In this document: positions 33,373 to 47,260 of the stretch, in pieces
Layout of the letters: each line of letters opens with the position of its first letter
Numbering within the stretch: position 1 is the stretch's first letter
Source of the DNA: Melastoma dodecandrum
Taxonomy: Eukaryota > Streptophyta > Magnoliopsida > Myrtales > Melastomataceae
Direction of reading: 5' to 3'
DNA length: 64,000 bases
NCBI GenBank assembly: GCA_029817715.1
Contig: JARUPY010000605.1
Location: forward strand, 1,054,001 to 1,118,000
Position numbers and translations under genes: made by a program
The notes under the pieces: model-generated
What the model was told of the DNA's origin: nothing
Database searches by the model: none
Seen by the model: only the letters and a program-made list of their open reading frames with translations

Positions 33373-33793
33373 CTCCCCCTCGAGATGGGAGTAGGGAGGG
33401 AAATGATGATCTTTTTATGCTCCATCGTACTTTTTGAGTTCAGGTGATCGGGACCCACTTGAAAACTACGACGGTCGGGTAAAGGCGTGCGTGACTCAAG
33501 AAAAATTAGAGGATTAAGGACAACATCATGATAAACTATGGTGGAAAAGGATAAAACACAAAGCAGATCTCTACATTTCAATTCCAGATCCTTTCAGGAT
33601 TGTCTGCATCATAAAGGGTTGGTTTCCCATGCCTCGCTTAGAGAAAAGAAAGACAATGCATCGCATAAACTCAGTCCATCCTGATAACATAGTTCCTTGG
33701 AGTCGACTAGGATCCAGGTACATGAGAATAACAACCCCATCGACAACTGTAAACGAAAACCACCACTCCCGGCAGCTCATCCGGGTCGACGCT

Positions 33794-36620
<2,827 letters not shown>

Positions 36621-38090
36621 ATGCTTTCCGATACCGATTTCGCCTTCTATCTCGGCATCGTCCCCGTCGCGGTGATCGTCCGCCTCCTCCTCAAGACCTC
36701 GGTCCTCTCCATTCTACTCCGGTTCCTTCAGTCGCTGGAAGACATGTTCTTCCTCCATCAGTCCTACGTTGTGCCCCGTTTTGATGAGAGTTTGCAGGAG
36801 AATCGGCTCTACCGCAAGGTCGAGACCTACCTCAACTCCCTGGCGTCGCTCGAGGACTCCGAGTTCACCGATCTCATCTCCGGCACCAGGGAAAATGATG
36901 TGCTTCTTCGACTGAATAGGAGACAGGTCGTGCGCGACGTGTTCATGAGCGCCCGGGTGTCATGGACGAACGAGGCAGGCGAGGGATCAGAGGGAGGGGC
37001 ATTCGTGCTGAGGATCAGGAACAAGGATAGGAAGAGGATCCTTCAGCCTTACCTGCAGAAAATATTCCGGGTTTCAGAGGAGATCGACAGGAGGAGGAAG
37101 GAGGTCCAGCTGTTTGTGAATTTGGGGAAGGAATCAGCCGCGGTTGGGAAGGGAAGGTGGGGATCCATGCCGTTGACTCACCCGGCGACCATGGATACGG
37201 TCGTAATGGACCTTGACCAGAAGAACATGGTCAAGGCCGACCTCGAGCAGTTCCTCAAGTCAAAGCAGTACTACCACCGTCTCGGACGCATCTGGAGGCG
37301 GAGCTACCTCCTGCACGGCCCTCCTGGTACTGGGAAATCGAGTTTCGTTGTTGCCATGGCGAAGTTCTTGGGTTACGACATCTATGACATGGACCTGTCG
37401 AGGGCTAGAGACGACTCCGACCTGAAGGCTCTTCTTATGCAGACGAGTAGCCGATCGATCATCCTAGTGGAGGACATCGACCGTTTCTTCCTGACAACAG
37501 CCGGCACGAGCATCTCCGGGTTGTTAAACTTCATGGATGGGATCGTGTCGTGCTGCGGAGAGGAGCGGATCATGGTGCTCACAACGTGTTCTGTCCTTGA
37601 AGGGGTTGATCGAGCGGTGACAAGGCCAGGGCGGATGGACGTCCAGATACACTTTCCGTTATGCGATCCTGCGGCAGTGAAGGCACTCGCAGGGACCTAC
37701 CTCGGGGTGAAGGAGCACAAGCTGTTTCCCGAGGTGGAGGAGGCCTTCCGGATGGGGCCGAGCCTAAGCCCCGCACACGTAGGGGAGCTCCTGCAAGCAA
37801 ACAGGAACTCCCCGAGCAGGGCCCTTAAGGCAGTGATCGGGGCAGTGCGGCAGGCGCAGGCGGAGGCATGGAGCGAGGGCAAGGGGACGACGCCCGGGAG
37901 CAGGTGGGGGAGGCCAAGCGATGAGGCCAGGGAGCCCGGGTCAATGTTCTGCCGGGAGAGCGTGCACACGGTTAGGGAGTTTAGGAAGTTCTCCGGGCTG
38001 TTTAGGATGGGGAGGAGGCGGAGGGACGACTCCTTGGACCTGGGCCCTTCCGAATTCACACGGGCCCATTCTGTCAAGAACGAGGCCTAA
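36621..38090 (+). CDS. BCS1-like AAA-type ATPase
   Basis: A single exon of 489 residues. A hydrophobic N-terminal segment (FAFYLGIVPVAVIVRLLL) anchors the protein. The plant AAA-ATPase-associated region follows (HQSYVVPRFDESLQENRLYRK would be the family block). Then comes the AAA core with Walker A GPPGTGKSS at residues 233-241, Walker B IILVEDID at 280-287, and the second region of homology at TRPGRMDVQIHF. The absence of introns and the length match the Arabidopsis At2g46620 type. These proteins are membrane-bound, stress- and defence-related ATPases; the substrate of this one is unknown. The C-terminal 70 residues are basic and low in complexity. Confidence 0.93.
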   Translation: MLSDTDFAFYLGIVPVAVIVRLLLKTSVLSILLRFLQSLEDMFFLHQSYVVPRFDESLQENRLYRKVETYLNSLASLEDSEFTDLISGTRENDVLLRLNRRQVVRDVFMSARVSWTNEAGEGSEGGAFVLRIRNKDRKRILQPYLQKIFRVSEEIDRRRKEVQLFVNLGKESAAVGKGRWGSMPLTHPATMDTVVMDLDQKNMVKADLEQFLKSKQYYHRLGRIWRRSYLLHGPPGTGKSSFVVAMAKFLGYDIYDMDLSRARDDSDLKALLMQTSSRSIILVEDIDRFFLTTAGTSISGLLNFMDGIVSCCGEERIMVLTTCSVLEGVDRAVTRPGRMDVQIHFPLCDPAAVKALAGTYLGVKEHKLFPEVEEAFRMGPSLSPAHVGELLQANRNSPSRALKAVIGAVRQAQAEAWSEGKGTTPGSRWGRPSDEAREPGSMFCRESVHTVREFRKFSGLFRMGRRRRDDSLDLGPSEFTRAHSVKNEA

Positions 38091-39034
38091 GCCCAATTTG
38101 AAGTTAAGGGCTCGGCTATTGAATTGGACCCGGTCGTCCACAATCTGGGCCTTGGGCCAGTTCCTTTCTTCCTGGTCGCCGTGTATAAATCCGTCCTACA
38201 CTTGACCATTCTTTATCCGATGATTATTTACTTGATTATTAATTATAATCTCCCAATAAATTTTTTATTTTAGCTCCAGTTTAAAGACGTTTTAATTTTA
38301 TGCCTTTCTAATTTTCGTAAACCATGAAAATCTGTTTTATTAAAAAAAAGAGAGAGAAAAAACGCAAAACAACGAAAAAGTATGCGGGCTTTATTTAGAG
38401 GCCCAATAGAAGGGGATCACGTGACAAGCGCGTGCGGGCATCCTCCCCCCCTTCCTCGGATCGTTTCCTGGCATCATCGGGGGAAACAGGGAGAGGAGGG
38501 GAAAAAGAAAAAACCAACCGAGAAAAACCTTCGAATCCTACACCGTCCGTCAGACCTTTCCCTTTTTGTCTTGTTTGGGTTAGGGTTCTTCTTCCCCATT
38601 TGGTGGCCATCTACCTGAATCTCTCTTCAATCGGTGCGCCGCAGCTCTGCCTGCTTTGATAAGCTGTTCATGATCGTGGATTTTGATCTTTATCTTGGGA
38701 GTGGATTTTTGTAGGAATCAGGAGGGAATTCCTGGTGATCCCGTGGAACAAAATAGTGAAATCTGTAGTCTGTGTTCCTTTCCTTCGGGTATTGCTCTTT
38801 CTTTGTTTGCCTTCTTTAAGAATATCCAAATGAGGGAGTAGTCGTTCGTATTGATCGGGGTAATTCGTGATCAAGGAGGGACTTTTTCGTCTTACCACGA
38901 TTACATTGATGCCTCTGCTCAGTTAATTTGTAGGGTAAATTTTGGGGCTTTTTGCTCATTGAATTTTCATATGAGGTTGCATTTGGATTGTTTTCAGGTT
39001 GAGCCGATTGTTTGTTAGCGGTGAAGAGGGCGTC
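38091..39034 (+). other. AAA 3' region and VPS26 promoter/leader
   Basis: The first part is the 3' side of the AAA gene, with AT-rich sequence near 38220-38360. From about 38490 on, the sequence looks like a VPS26 5' leader with an intron whose acceptor TTTTCAG lies near 38998. No other gene is seen. Confidence 0.45.
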
Positions 39035-41455
39035 ATGGTAAGTGATTGCATCTCATTTCCACACCTGACTGACATCTGACGGTTTGGAATTTCACGTTAA
39101 AGGAGCTTTACGTTTTGGGCTGAAAGTTGTTTCCTTCCTCAGAATTATCTTCTTGGAGCGTTTAAGCCGGCCTGCAACATCTTCATCACCTTCAACGATG
39201 GGAAAAGCCGTAAGCAGGTGATCTCAAATTGTGATTAATACTGGATCGCCCGATCATGCTTGCTGGAATCACCTATCTTTCTTCGAGAGATGTGCAACTA
39301 AGTATGAGTGCTGGCATTGCGCATTAATGTTTTGTTGGAGGACGCGTCGAACGTTCTGGGAGGAATTTCTCGTAGGACTAAGGTTTTGTTTATTGTTCGA
39401 AGTGGAACATCATGGGTGGGTGGTCTTATGCTGACATTTGCTATATGAATCTCAGGTCGATTTCTATTTCATGATTTTGCAATTTTCGTAGTTTCCAGCC
39501 GAGCATTTTCGTTTACAGGCATAGATCCTAGTCTCCGTGTTGAGACCGCTCATAATCCCCTATTCCATGCTTATTTCACGGATAGGTACCACTGAAGAAG
39601 GAAAATGGTCAAACTGCAATGGTCCCTTTATTTCACAGTCATGAAACTATTGCCGGAAAGGTATTATTGACATGTTACTTTTTCTTCTTTCCACTTGCTG
39701 GGGAAATCCTTTATCAAGTTATCTTGAACTGTTCTGTTGTTTCCACTCAAGATATGTGTAGAGCCAATTCAAGGGAAAAAAGTTGAGCACAATGGCATAA
39801 AAGTCGAGCTCCTGGGACAAATAGGTAATTATTTTGTCTTGTTTACTGAAAAACTTTACTTTAAATAAAATTAAGATATTGTTTTATCATAGACGATGTG
39901 ACTTTGCAGAGATGTACTTCGACAAGGGAAACTTCTATGATTTTACTTCACTAGGTGAGTTATGGCACGTTCAGTTTTTCCATCTTATCTTTTACCCCCT
40001 TCCCGTGATTAATTTATGTTTAATAACCTTTTTCGTAGTTCGTGAGTTGGACATTCCCGGGGAAATATACGAGAGAAAATCTTATGAATTTGAATTTTCT
40101 ACTGTTGAAATGCCCTACGAGACATACCACGGGGTGAATGTAAGGCTTAGGTAAGTGTAGTGTATGATTCCCAAGAGTGATTTTCTTCATCATAGCTTTT
40201 GTTTTATTCTTGGTTTTTCTTTGTAGGTATGTCCTCAAAGTGACAATAAACCGTGGCTACGCCGGAAGCATTATGGAATACCAGGATTTTGTGGTAGTGC
40301 TTTGCATGATGATATTATTGTGTTTTCCTGCCAACATTGATTGCTTCTTGAATGTTCGCTGTCCTGTGTAACAATTTATCACAGTTTGCTCTTCCATTTT
40401 CTCCCTTAGGTCCGTAATTATCAGCCACCACCGTCAATTAACAATAGCATAAAGGTGGGTACTGATGTATCAATTTTGTGTGCGGATTACTTGAGATTTG
40501 AAGCTCTTCAAGTTTTTCTGGTTCTTTCTGCTGAACTATGACTCAAGTATCTTTGAACTTTTTTGGATTTGTGAATTATGCAGATGGAAGTGGGTATAGA
40601 AGATTGCCTGCACATAGAGTTTGAGTATAATAAGAGCAAGTTAGTATTTCCCCTGAGACTCTCCTCTCGGTTATTTGGGATGCAACCCTTTTCTGTTGTC
40701 TTGACTAATTAGTGTTTGTTGCATTAAGTTCTTATTTGATGCATATGTGCTTGGAGATGTGTGTTGTGGGCAAGCAAAATGTGCCGGCAATCTATGTTCC
40801 TGGAATTGGTCTGGTGAAGCATTGGGGCTGGATGGATATTTTGTTCATCTGTGGGCAAATGCTGCAGGTACCACTTGAAAGATGTAATTATTGGCAAGAT
40901 ATACTTTCTCCTTGTGAGGATCAAGATAAAGAACATGGATCTTGAGATCAGAAGAAGAGAATCAACTGGGTCCGGAGCCAATACTCATGTTGAGACAGAA
41001 ACACTAGCCAAGTTTGAATTGATGGATGGTGCTCCTGTCAGAGGTACACTTCTAGTCTCGCTGTTGTTCATGTAAGGATGGCCGGGGCTGAGATTTTCTA
41101 AAAGCTCTAAATGCTTTGATGCTCTTGATTTTCTGGTTGAACTTGCAATAATGCTATCGTGAGGCCATGCAAACAAGATTATGAGTGCAATTCGTCGATG
41201 CACCTTGGATGTGACGGTTATTTTCATTGGGTATTCACTGCTTACTAAGGGTTTGAAACTCATTCTTTTGCAGGTGAATCAATTCCGATCAGATTATTTC
41301 TCAGCCCTTATGAATTGACGCCAACTCATCGGAATGTGAACAACAAGTTCAGTGTGAAATACTACTTGAATCTCGTTCTTGTTGATGAGGAGGACCGCCG
41401 CTACTTTAAACAGCAGGAAGTTGTGATATACAGGCTACAAGAAACTTCCTCCTAA
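39035..41455 (+). CDS. VPS26: Retromer subunit VPS26
   Basis: Eleven coding exons give 302 residues: 39035-39037, 39143-39217, 39586-39660, 39752-39824, 39910-39954, 40039-40150, 40227-40293, 40410-40454, 40584-40639, 40868-41043 and 41274-41455; every phase closes. The first coding exon holds only the ATG, with a GTAAGT donor immediately after it. The arrestin-like protein is nearly invariant: NYLLGAFKPACNIFITFNDG, FYDFTSLVRELDIPGEIYER, YEFEFSTVEMPYETYHGVNV, PIRLFLSPYELTPTHRNVNN. VPS26 pairs with VPS35 and VPS29 on endosomes to recycle vacuolar sorting receptors and PIN proteins. Length equals the Arabidopsis proteins (about 302). Confidence 0.96.
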
Positions 41456-42060
41456 TTAATGAAGCTAAGAGTATTTATGGGTAAGACTCGCATGATTCCA
41501 TATAGGGCAAGACTCGTGTTGTTTTGCTTGTGATGGGTCCTTTTTTCCGGCGAATTGGTTCTGTCCAGTCGCTGCCGTATTCGCTAGTCACCGCGAGGAG
41601 AAGATTCTACAGTAGCCTCATACACCTTGTACAATCTGAAGTAGTGGATAATATCTCTATATTTTTCACCTGGTGGTAGGAGGAGTCTATTGCTTTTACC
41701 TGAAGATGACAGCGCCCAGTTCCTGGTTTTCTGTGTAAACAGTGTTCTTGTCTTGTGCCTCTTGGTTGGTTATGAGATGAAGTATGAGATATCTGGATCC
41801 ATTACGAATGGTTTCATTTTTATGTTACACTATTGATGCTTGCAATGGATAGAACTTTGAAGATGGTTGCTTGGGCGACGTTGCCTGTGTGGTTTTGGGA
41901 TGGGTTGGTTAGGCGGGAAAACCCACAACAAATGGGATAAGGACAAAGCTGGCCATTTCCATTACTATGGAGTAACCTTAGATTACGAAGGAATTGTGTC
42001 GGGAGACCTTAAAGCTAGTAATTAAGTGAAAGTTCGGAATCTTTTTTGTCCGACGGGACG
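41456..42060. other. VPS26 3' UTR and spacer
   Basis: Probable 3' UTR to about 41850, then unassigned sequence. No gene seen. Confidence 0.4.
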
Positions 42061-42066
42061 AATCTG

Positions 42067-42078
42067 GCTTTGATACCA
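42067..42078 (-). other. PBS-like site of a decayed retroelement
   Basis: The minus strand reads TGGTATCAAAGC, one mismatch from the tRNA-iMet site. No coding domain or LTR pair is visible around it. Confidence 0.35.
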
Positions 42079-42135
42079 TAAAGAAATTTCGTGTCAGGGT
42101 AACCTTTGTTTGACAAAAATATGTGATGAAAGTCG

Positions 42136-42290
42136 ATGGTACGTAGCTCATTTATTTAGCTTGCAAGAGGGTAGGTGGTTCGATCCCTCACATCTCTACA
42201 CCACATCCCTTTGCTTAGCTGTCATAAACGAAGATCCCTCGCATCTCTGCACCTCATCCCGTTGCTTAGCTGTCATAAACGAAAAATATT
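42136..42290 (+). mobile_element. tRNA-related SINE-like repeat
   Basis: TAGCTCATTTATTTAG followed by GGTTCGATCCC about 25 bases later resembles Pol III A and B boxes of a tRNA-derived SINE. The part after the B box is a tandem duplication. I cannot define target-site duplications, so the element call is tentative. Confidence 0.4.
42182..42283. repeat. 51-bp imperfect tandem repeat, two units
   Basis: Units at 42182-42232 and 42233-42283 both start GATCCCTC and end CTGTCATAAACGA, with a few substitutions. The period of 51 could code in frame, but no gene is supported. Confidence 0.8.
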
Positions 42291-44789
42291 AGATCAGTTA
42301 AGATCGGGGATCCAATCCAAGCCCCCTATAAAATGGATTCTATGCATATGATTTATAAAGTAATGTTTTACGGGGGCGGCGGCGGGACAGAGGCAGCTGC
42401 AGCTAACCTTTTTTAAATGTGTTACTACCTGATAATTTAGAGAGGGCGGCAGGGCAGGAGCGCTCATAGTTTAATGGGGAGCGGGGTGCCCGTACCTCAT
42501 CAGTCCGCGGGGATAGGTCGGGGGCGAGTTATGTGACATCAGATAATTGTTATGTGATCAATAAACTAATCACAAACTAGTGTTGGCGAAGAAGCAAAGC
42601 CACTCTTGCAACGTGGGGGGCATTTTCCTGATTCGGTGGTATGGAGTTTGTTGAAATTAGTTCCTCGTTTGTGGATTAGGTGGTAATAATAAATAATATG
42701 GTACAACGGCACACAGTTAACCTTTCTTTTTTTGGATATTTTGCGCCCCTCGCATCATCAACACCACCATCGTCATTTCTAACTTCTATTGCAGAAAGAA
42801 AAGGTAATAAAAGAGAGGGTTGGGTTGGGAGGATATGATATGATGATGATGACACGTGAGCCAAAACAAAAGTGTAAATGCAACGAATCTGAGGGGAAAG
42901 GAAGAGATCTTGAGGATTCTCCCTTTAACACTCCCCCAAACAAAACTGAGTATCGGCGTTTTCTTCCTCTTTCAATTCAGATCTCAAACACTCGACTCGA
43001 TTATGAAATGGAACAATATATTCTAGAAAAGTCACATTTTTTTTGGGAATAGAATAAGGAGGGATGGAGGGAGGGAGGGGGGAGGATGACAACAAAACAT
43101 GGGCGACTGATTGATGCCGGGTTTTTACGGATTGGGAAGATTCTCTCTTTAAAGTCACACCCACCCACCGCTAAAGGACTCAAAACTCTCACTCTTAAAT
43201 CAACTCCCCTCGGTGTCCAACTTAATATATCATACTATAATACTATACATACTTTTAATTAAATTAGAAAAAATATGTTAAAAAATCAATAAAAAGTTAA
43301 CATATAATACAAAAAAAATATCTCAATGTATATTAAATACTCAAAAAATATTATAGAAATAAATAGAATTATATTCTCAATGTGTCGTTTTTAATTTATT
43401 TTATTCCATATATATAGAGAGAGAGAGAGAAAGAACAATTAAAAGTAAGGCAAAAATGCTACACGTGGCTTAATGACTCCCGCGTTGAGTTTTAAATATT
43501 ATGATTTGGTGGTATATTTAAAAATGGAAAGAGGAAGAAAGGGGGTTGCTGTTGTTCTATATAATTCCCCCCCCGCCTGCCATGAAAATGCAAGAGGTTG
43601 AAAACTTAGGCTTTGTGAATTTGAGAGATCAGGATGCCAGGAGGCTATGTCCATGCCCCATGTAACAAAAGCATGATCCTTTCCCAATTTAAAGCCCCGG
43701 AAATCCCCACCCACCACCACCCACAGAGCAAATGACACACTCTCCTGTTACTTGCTGCTTTCACGAGGGCGTTTCCGAAGTCGTTTCGGAGGGAGCAGAC
43801 ATGGCGTGATATTGTTCCGACTCATCTTCTTCTTCTTCGTCCCCAGGACAACGACCACGATGGCGAGCCGAACCAATATCACCTCCTGTGTGCTTATCTT
43901 CTTCCTCCCCCACAATGCATCTCTGTCCAGCCTTTGATCTAATAAATCCCGTCCACCAAAAAGGTGAGTTCCGAACAGAGCCACTCCTTATTTTTCTCCC
44001 TTTGGTAACAACCGCCATGTTTCTTTCCGAGGGATCTTTTCGGCTGGACGGCCGGCTGCTTGTCGTGGACTGGGAAAGGAATCTTATCGCAAGTTTTGTT
44101 GACTTTAGCAGGCCTGCAAAAAAGTTTGATGCAACGAAACAACTGCAAAAGCACATTGTTTTGGGGTGATGATGATATTATTTCCCATTTCCCACATTTG
44201 ATAATTCTCCATTTTTCTTTGAAAGCATTTTTCATGATGAAGGTCTGAAACACGTCCAAGGCCCATTCAATTATGGGACCTCCTAAGTTAATAATATAAT
44301 TAATTGATCTCCTCGTGGTTCATGATTCCACCCAAGATTCGACGCACACGTATAAGCCTTGGAACTTGGAATGGTAATTCGCTCGTGTTTTAATTGGCAG
44401 GTATTTTGAATTGATACTTTTATATCTATTAGCCCGTTTAATTATAATTTAATTAACTTAATAAATATAAGAAAAATAAATTATTGCGTAGGGTTGCTTC
44501 AAATTAGACACATAAAATAAAAAACGATGTGAGAAATATTATTAAATAAACATAAAATAACTGAAATATAATTAACCTACCTTTTTAATAATAATTCTAT
44601 TATTATGCTCTTCCATAAAATGAATTTTACTTATACATGGAAAATTTAAATCAAATTGATTTTTTATTTATGTATTAAAAGAGTATATGTTAAGGTGTTA
44701 AACTCAAACTCGAACACATATTTTGTCATGTTATTTTGTGTAGCATGAAAGACGTATTTAGCTGAACATAAATCCACTTTAAAAAATAT
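42291..44789. other. Intergenic, no gene recognised
   Basis: AT-rich in 43200-43450, with a GA dinucleotide run at about 43417-43432. Frames at 43752-44259 on both strands overlap and have no domain. Confidence 0.4.
44780..44789. repeat. Left MULE target-site duplication
   Basis: TAAAAAATAT, identical to 46052-46061. Confidence 0.85.
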
Positions 44790-46051
44790 GCCAAATTATT
44801 AATTATATCCCAAAGTTTGGCCGTTTTTTCTGATTTACACTGAACTTTTCAAAATATCATCACACATCCTAACGTTTATCCATTATATCAATTTTAACCA
44901 CCGTAACCAAATCAACTGACGGAAGTATACGTGGCGCCCATTTGGCACGTTACTCCATCAGTCTACCGTTAAACTGCTGACCGGTCATGACATGACGCCC
45001 TCCTTCCTGCTATCCCTTTCACCTCCTATTCTTCCTCCGCAAAACCCACTTCCTTTTCCTCCCATTCCCCTCCTTCTCAAAGCCCCTCCTCGTATCCTCC
45101 ACCACCGCCACTGCCGCTCTCCCTCCTTCTGACAACGGCTCCTCCATCGCCCTCGCCACCGCTACCTCCATTCTTCATGACCCCTCCATCGCCGTCACCG
45201 AGGCCTAGCTCCGGGAGAACGGGTTCCGCAGCACTGGGTTATTGGTTCGGGCCAAGAGTTTGATTTTGGGATTTGTTGGACATTGATTTTGGTTGGCCAA
45301 AATGAAGAAAGTGGCCGAGAGTTTAGAATTGGTTGGACATTGATTTTGGGATTGCCGAGGGGGTGTAGAAAAGCATCGTCATTGGTCAGAATAATCTATT
45401 ACTTTTTCTCACAGTAATGCTAATGGCCGGCCCATTCTAAGGAAATCGCGAGGAAGAACACCCTAAAATCGGTTGTTCGAATTTTTTATTCGTGGTGTGT
45501 GTTGTCATAATAATATTTTTACCTGCATAATTATACACACGAAGAGACTTTTTAATTTATTCTTTCCAATTCCAAATAAGAAAAAAAGATAAATTGATTC
45601 TCCAAATGGATTCTTGGTTGGGATGTGATTAACACCGGCCTAGGTCCCCTCTTTCGCTGATAAACTAAGGATTGTTGTTCCATCGGCCGTTTTATCAGAA
45701 GAGGGGCTTTGAGGAGGAGGGAGAGCGGCGTGGCGGCGGAGGATACAGGGAGGAGTTTTGGGCAGGAGGGGAATAGGAGGAAAAGGGAAGTGGATTTGGA
45801 GGAAAAAAAAGAGGATGTGAAAGGGATAGCGGGAAGGATGGCGCCATGTTATGTCCAGTCAGCAGTTTAACGGTAGGTTGACGGAGTAACGTGCCAAGTG
45901 GGTGCCATGTAGACTTCCGTTAGCTGATTCGATTAACGGTGGTTAAAATTGATATAACGGCCAAATGTTAAGATGTGTGATGATATTTTGAAAAGCTCAG
46001 AAGAAATCCGAAAAAAGGGCCAAACTTTGGGGTAGAATTGATAATTTGGCC
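44790..46051. mobile_element. Mutator-like element with long inverted repeats
   Basis: A 1,262-base element ends in GCCAAATTAT/ATAATTTGGC and is flanked by a perfect 10-base duplication TAAAAAATAT (44780-44789 and 46052-46061). The terminal inverted repeats are about 350-370 bases long (44790 to ~45155 and ~45685 to 46051) and roughly 80-85% identical by eye. TIR length and 9-11-base TSD are the hallmarks of Mutator-like elements. No transposase is present, so it is non-autonomous. It includes a stretch resembling a plant gene. Confidence 0.87.
45046..45236 (+). pseudogene. Captured fragment resembling plastid pyruvate kinase N-terminus
   Basis: Read from about 45046 in one frame, the sequence gives a Ser/Thr/Ala-rich stretch (FSKPLLVSSTTATAALPP) like a transit peptide, then DPSIAVTEA, a TAG (45206-45208), and LRENGFRST. 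In plastidial pyruvate kinase alpha the block reads TEAELKENGFRST by my memory of the family, so the TAG replaces a Glu codon. Part of the fragment lies within the left TIR and is mirrored in the right TIR. This suggests Pack-MULE-type capture. Confidence 0.55.
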
Positions 46052-46061
46052 TAAAAAATAT
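46052..46061. repeat. Right MULE target-site duplication
   Basis: TAAAAAATAT, identical to 44780-44789. Confidence 0.85.
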
Positions 46062-46139
46062 TATGGCATTGGTGTTAAAGTGTTGAGACCTAGACGCCCG
46101 TGCCGATTAATTAACGAGAATTTCATCGGGTTAATCAAA

Positions 46140-47260
46140 GGTCAATAAATCATAGCCATAAGATTAAAAGAAGATTGTATGACCACACGGTTAGTTGACA
46201 AAATTAAGCCAAATACGATCGAAGTTTGTGAAATTTAGGAAATATTGTCCTAGATATCTCGTATGCTGATTGCAACGAGGTTTCGGGTTTGAAGTACGAG
46301 AGAGCTTACTAAGCCTTGTATTAGTACAAGGAAAGGAAGTTTATCCTCGACAAAGCCAAGACAGTCAAGGACGACGATTGATAGGCTTCCATTAGGGGCA
46401 ATATTTGCTTACACCAGACAATGTGTTTACATGGTAATTTGATTCTTGGCTCGTGAACCAAAGGCCCAAAAAGTTTGTTGGGTTTAAGAAGGCGTCTCAA
46501 GAAGGTGCCTTTAAAGTCGTTGATGAAATTGATGGATCGACGAGCTTAGCATAAGCACCCGGAATTGACAATGAACTTTCAAGTAGTATATCGACCAGGT
46601 CGAAGGGCAATTGTTGATTTCGGATGGCGATGATTGCAAATGGATAAAACAATTGGAGGTCAATTTTAGCACACGACAACGGTTGATGCGGTTTCATCTT
46701 AATCAGCACATGTTTGGTGTTGCGAAGGCGGTTTTATGCGATTTTCATGCGCTTTACAATTATTTGTCTCAGAATTAGTTACATAGTTCTGTTGTCAATT
46801 CTGTATTTTGTAATTTGTACTTTGTTGGGACCACATTTCGTATTATCACATTACATATAGATATGCTTGGCTCCTTTCATAAATTAATAAAGGACTTCAA
46901 CTAGTAGTCTTTTAAATTGTATCAAACTTATATCATTTCCTAATTCATTGAAAATAATCTTAATCAAATACCAAATAATCATAATCATTGCCGACACGAA
47001 GTTTAATAACTGTGATTATTAGTCATTCGATTTTCTAGGTTATTTGGGGTATAACCACACTTTAATTGGTATCAGAGTGCACTTAAACTTTGAAGTAAAA
47101 TTAATATGACAATTTTGGAAGGAACAAGGTAAAAAATAGCTTTGCAGAAATGGAATATGTGGCTCTTATGTTTCAAGAAGTGGTTTGATAAAATTGAATT
47201 TAGATTGACAAAGGTGGAAAACAATTACCTAAATTCTGCTAGTATCACAGGTTGAGTGAT
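46140..47260 (+). mobile_element. Decayed LTR retroelement remnant
   Basis: A primer-binding-like site TGGTATCAGAG lies at 47067-47077, preceded by LTR-like AT-rich sequence ending in TTTGGGGTATAACCACAC. A similar string, GATAACTGTGATTGTTAG followed by TTTGGGGTATGACC, recurs at about 47560-47600 and may be part of a second LTR. No coding domain is recognisable. Borders are guesses. Confidence 0.35.

Noticed and set aside
43748..44259. Several overlapping frames on both strands
   Set aside because: No domain; no frame has consistent splice partners.
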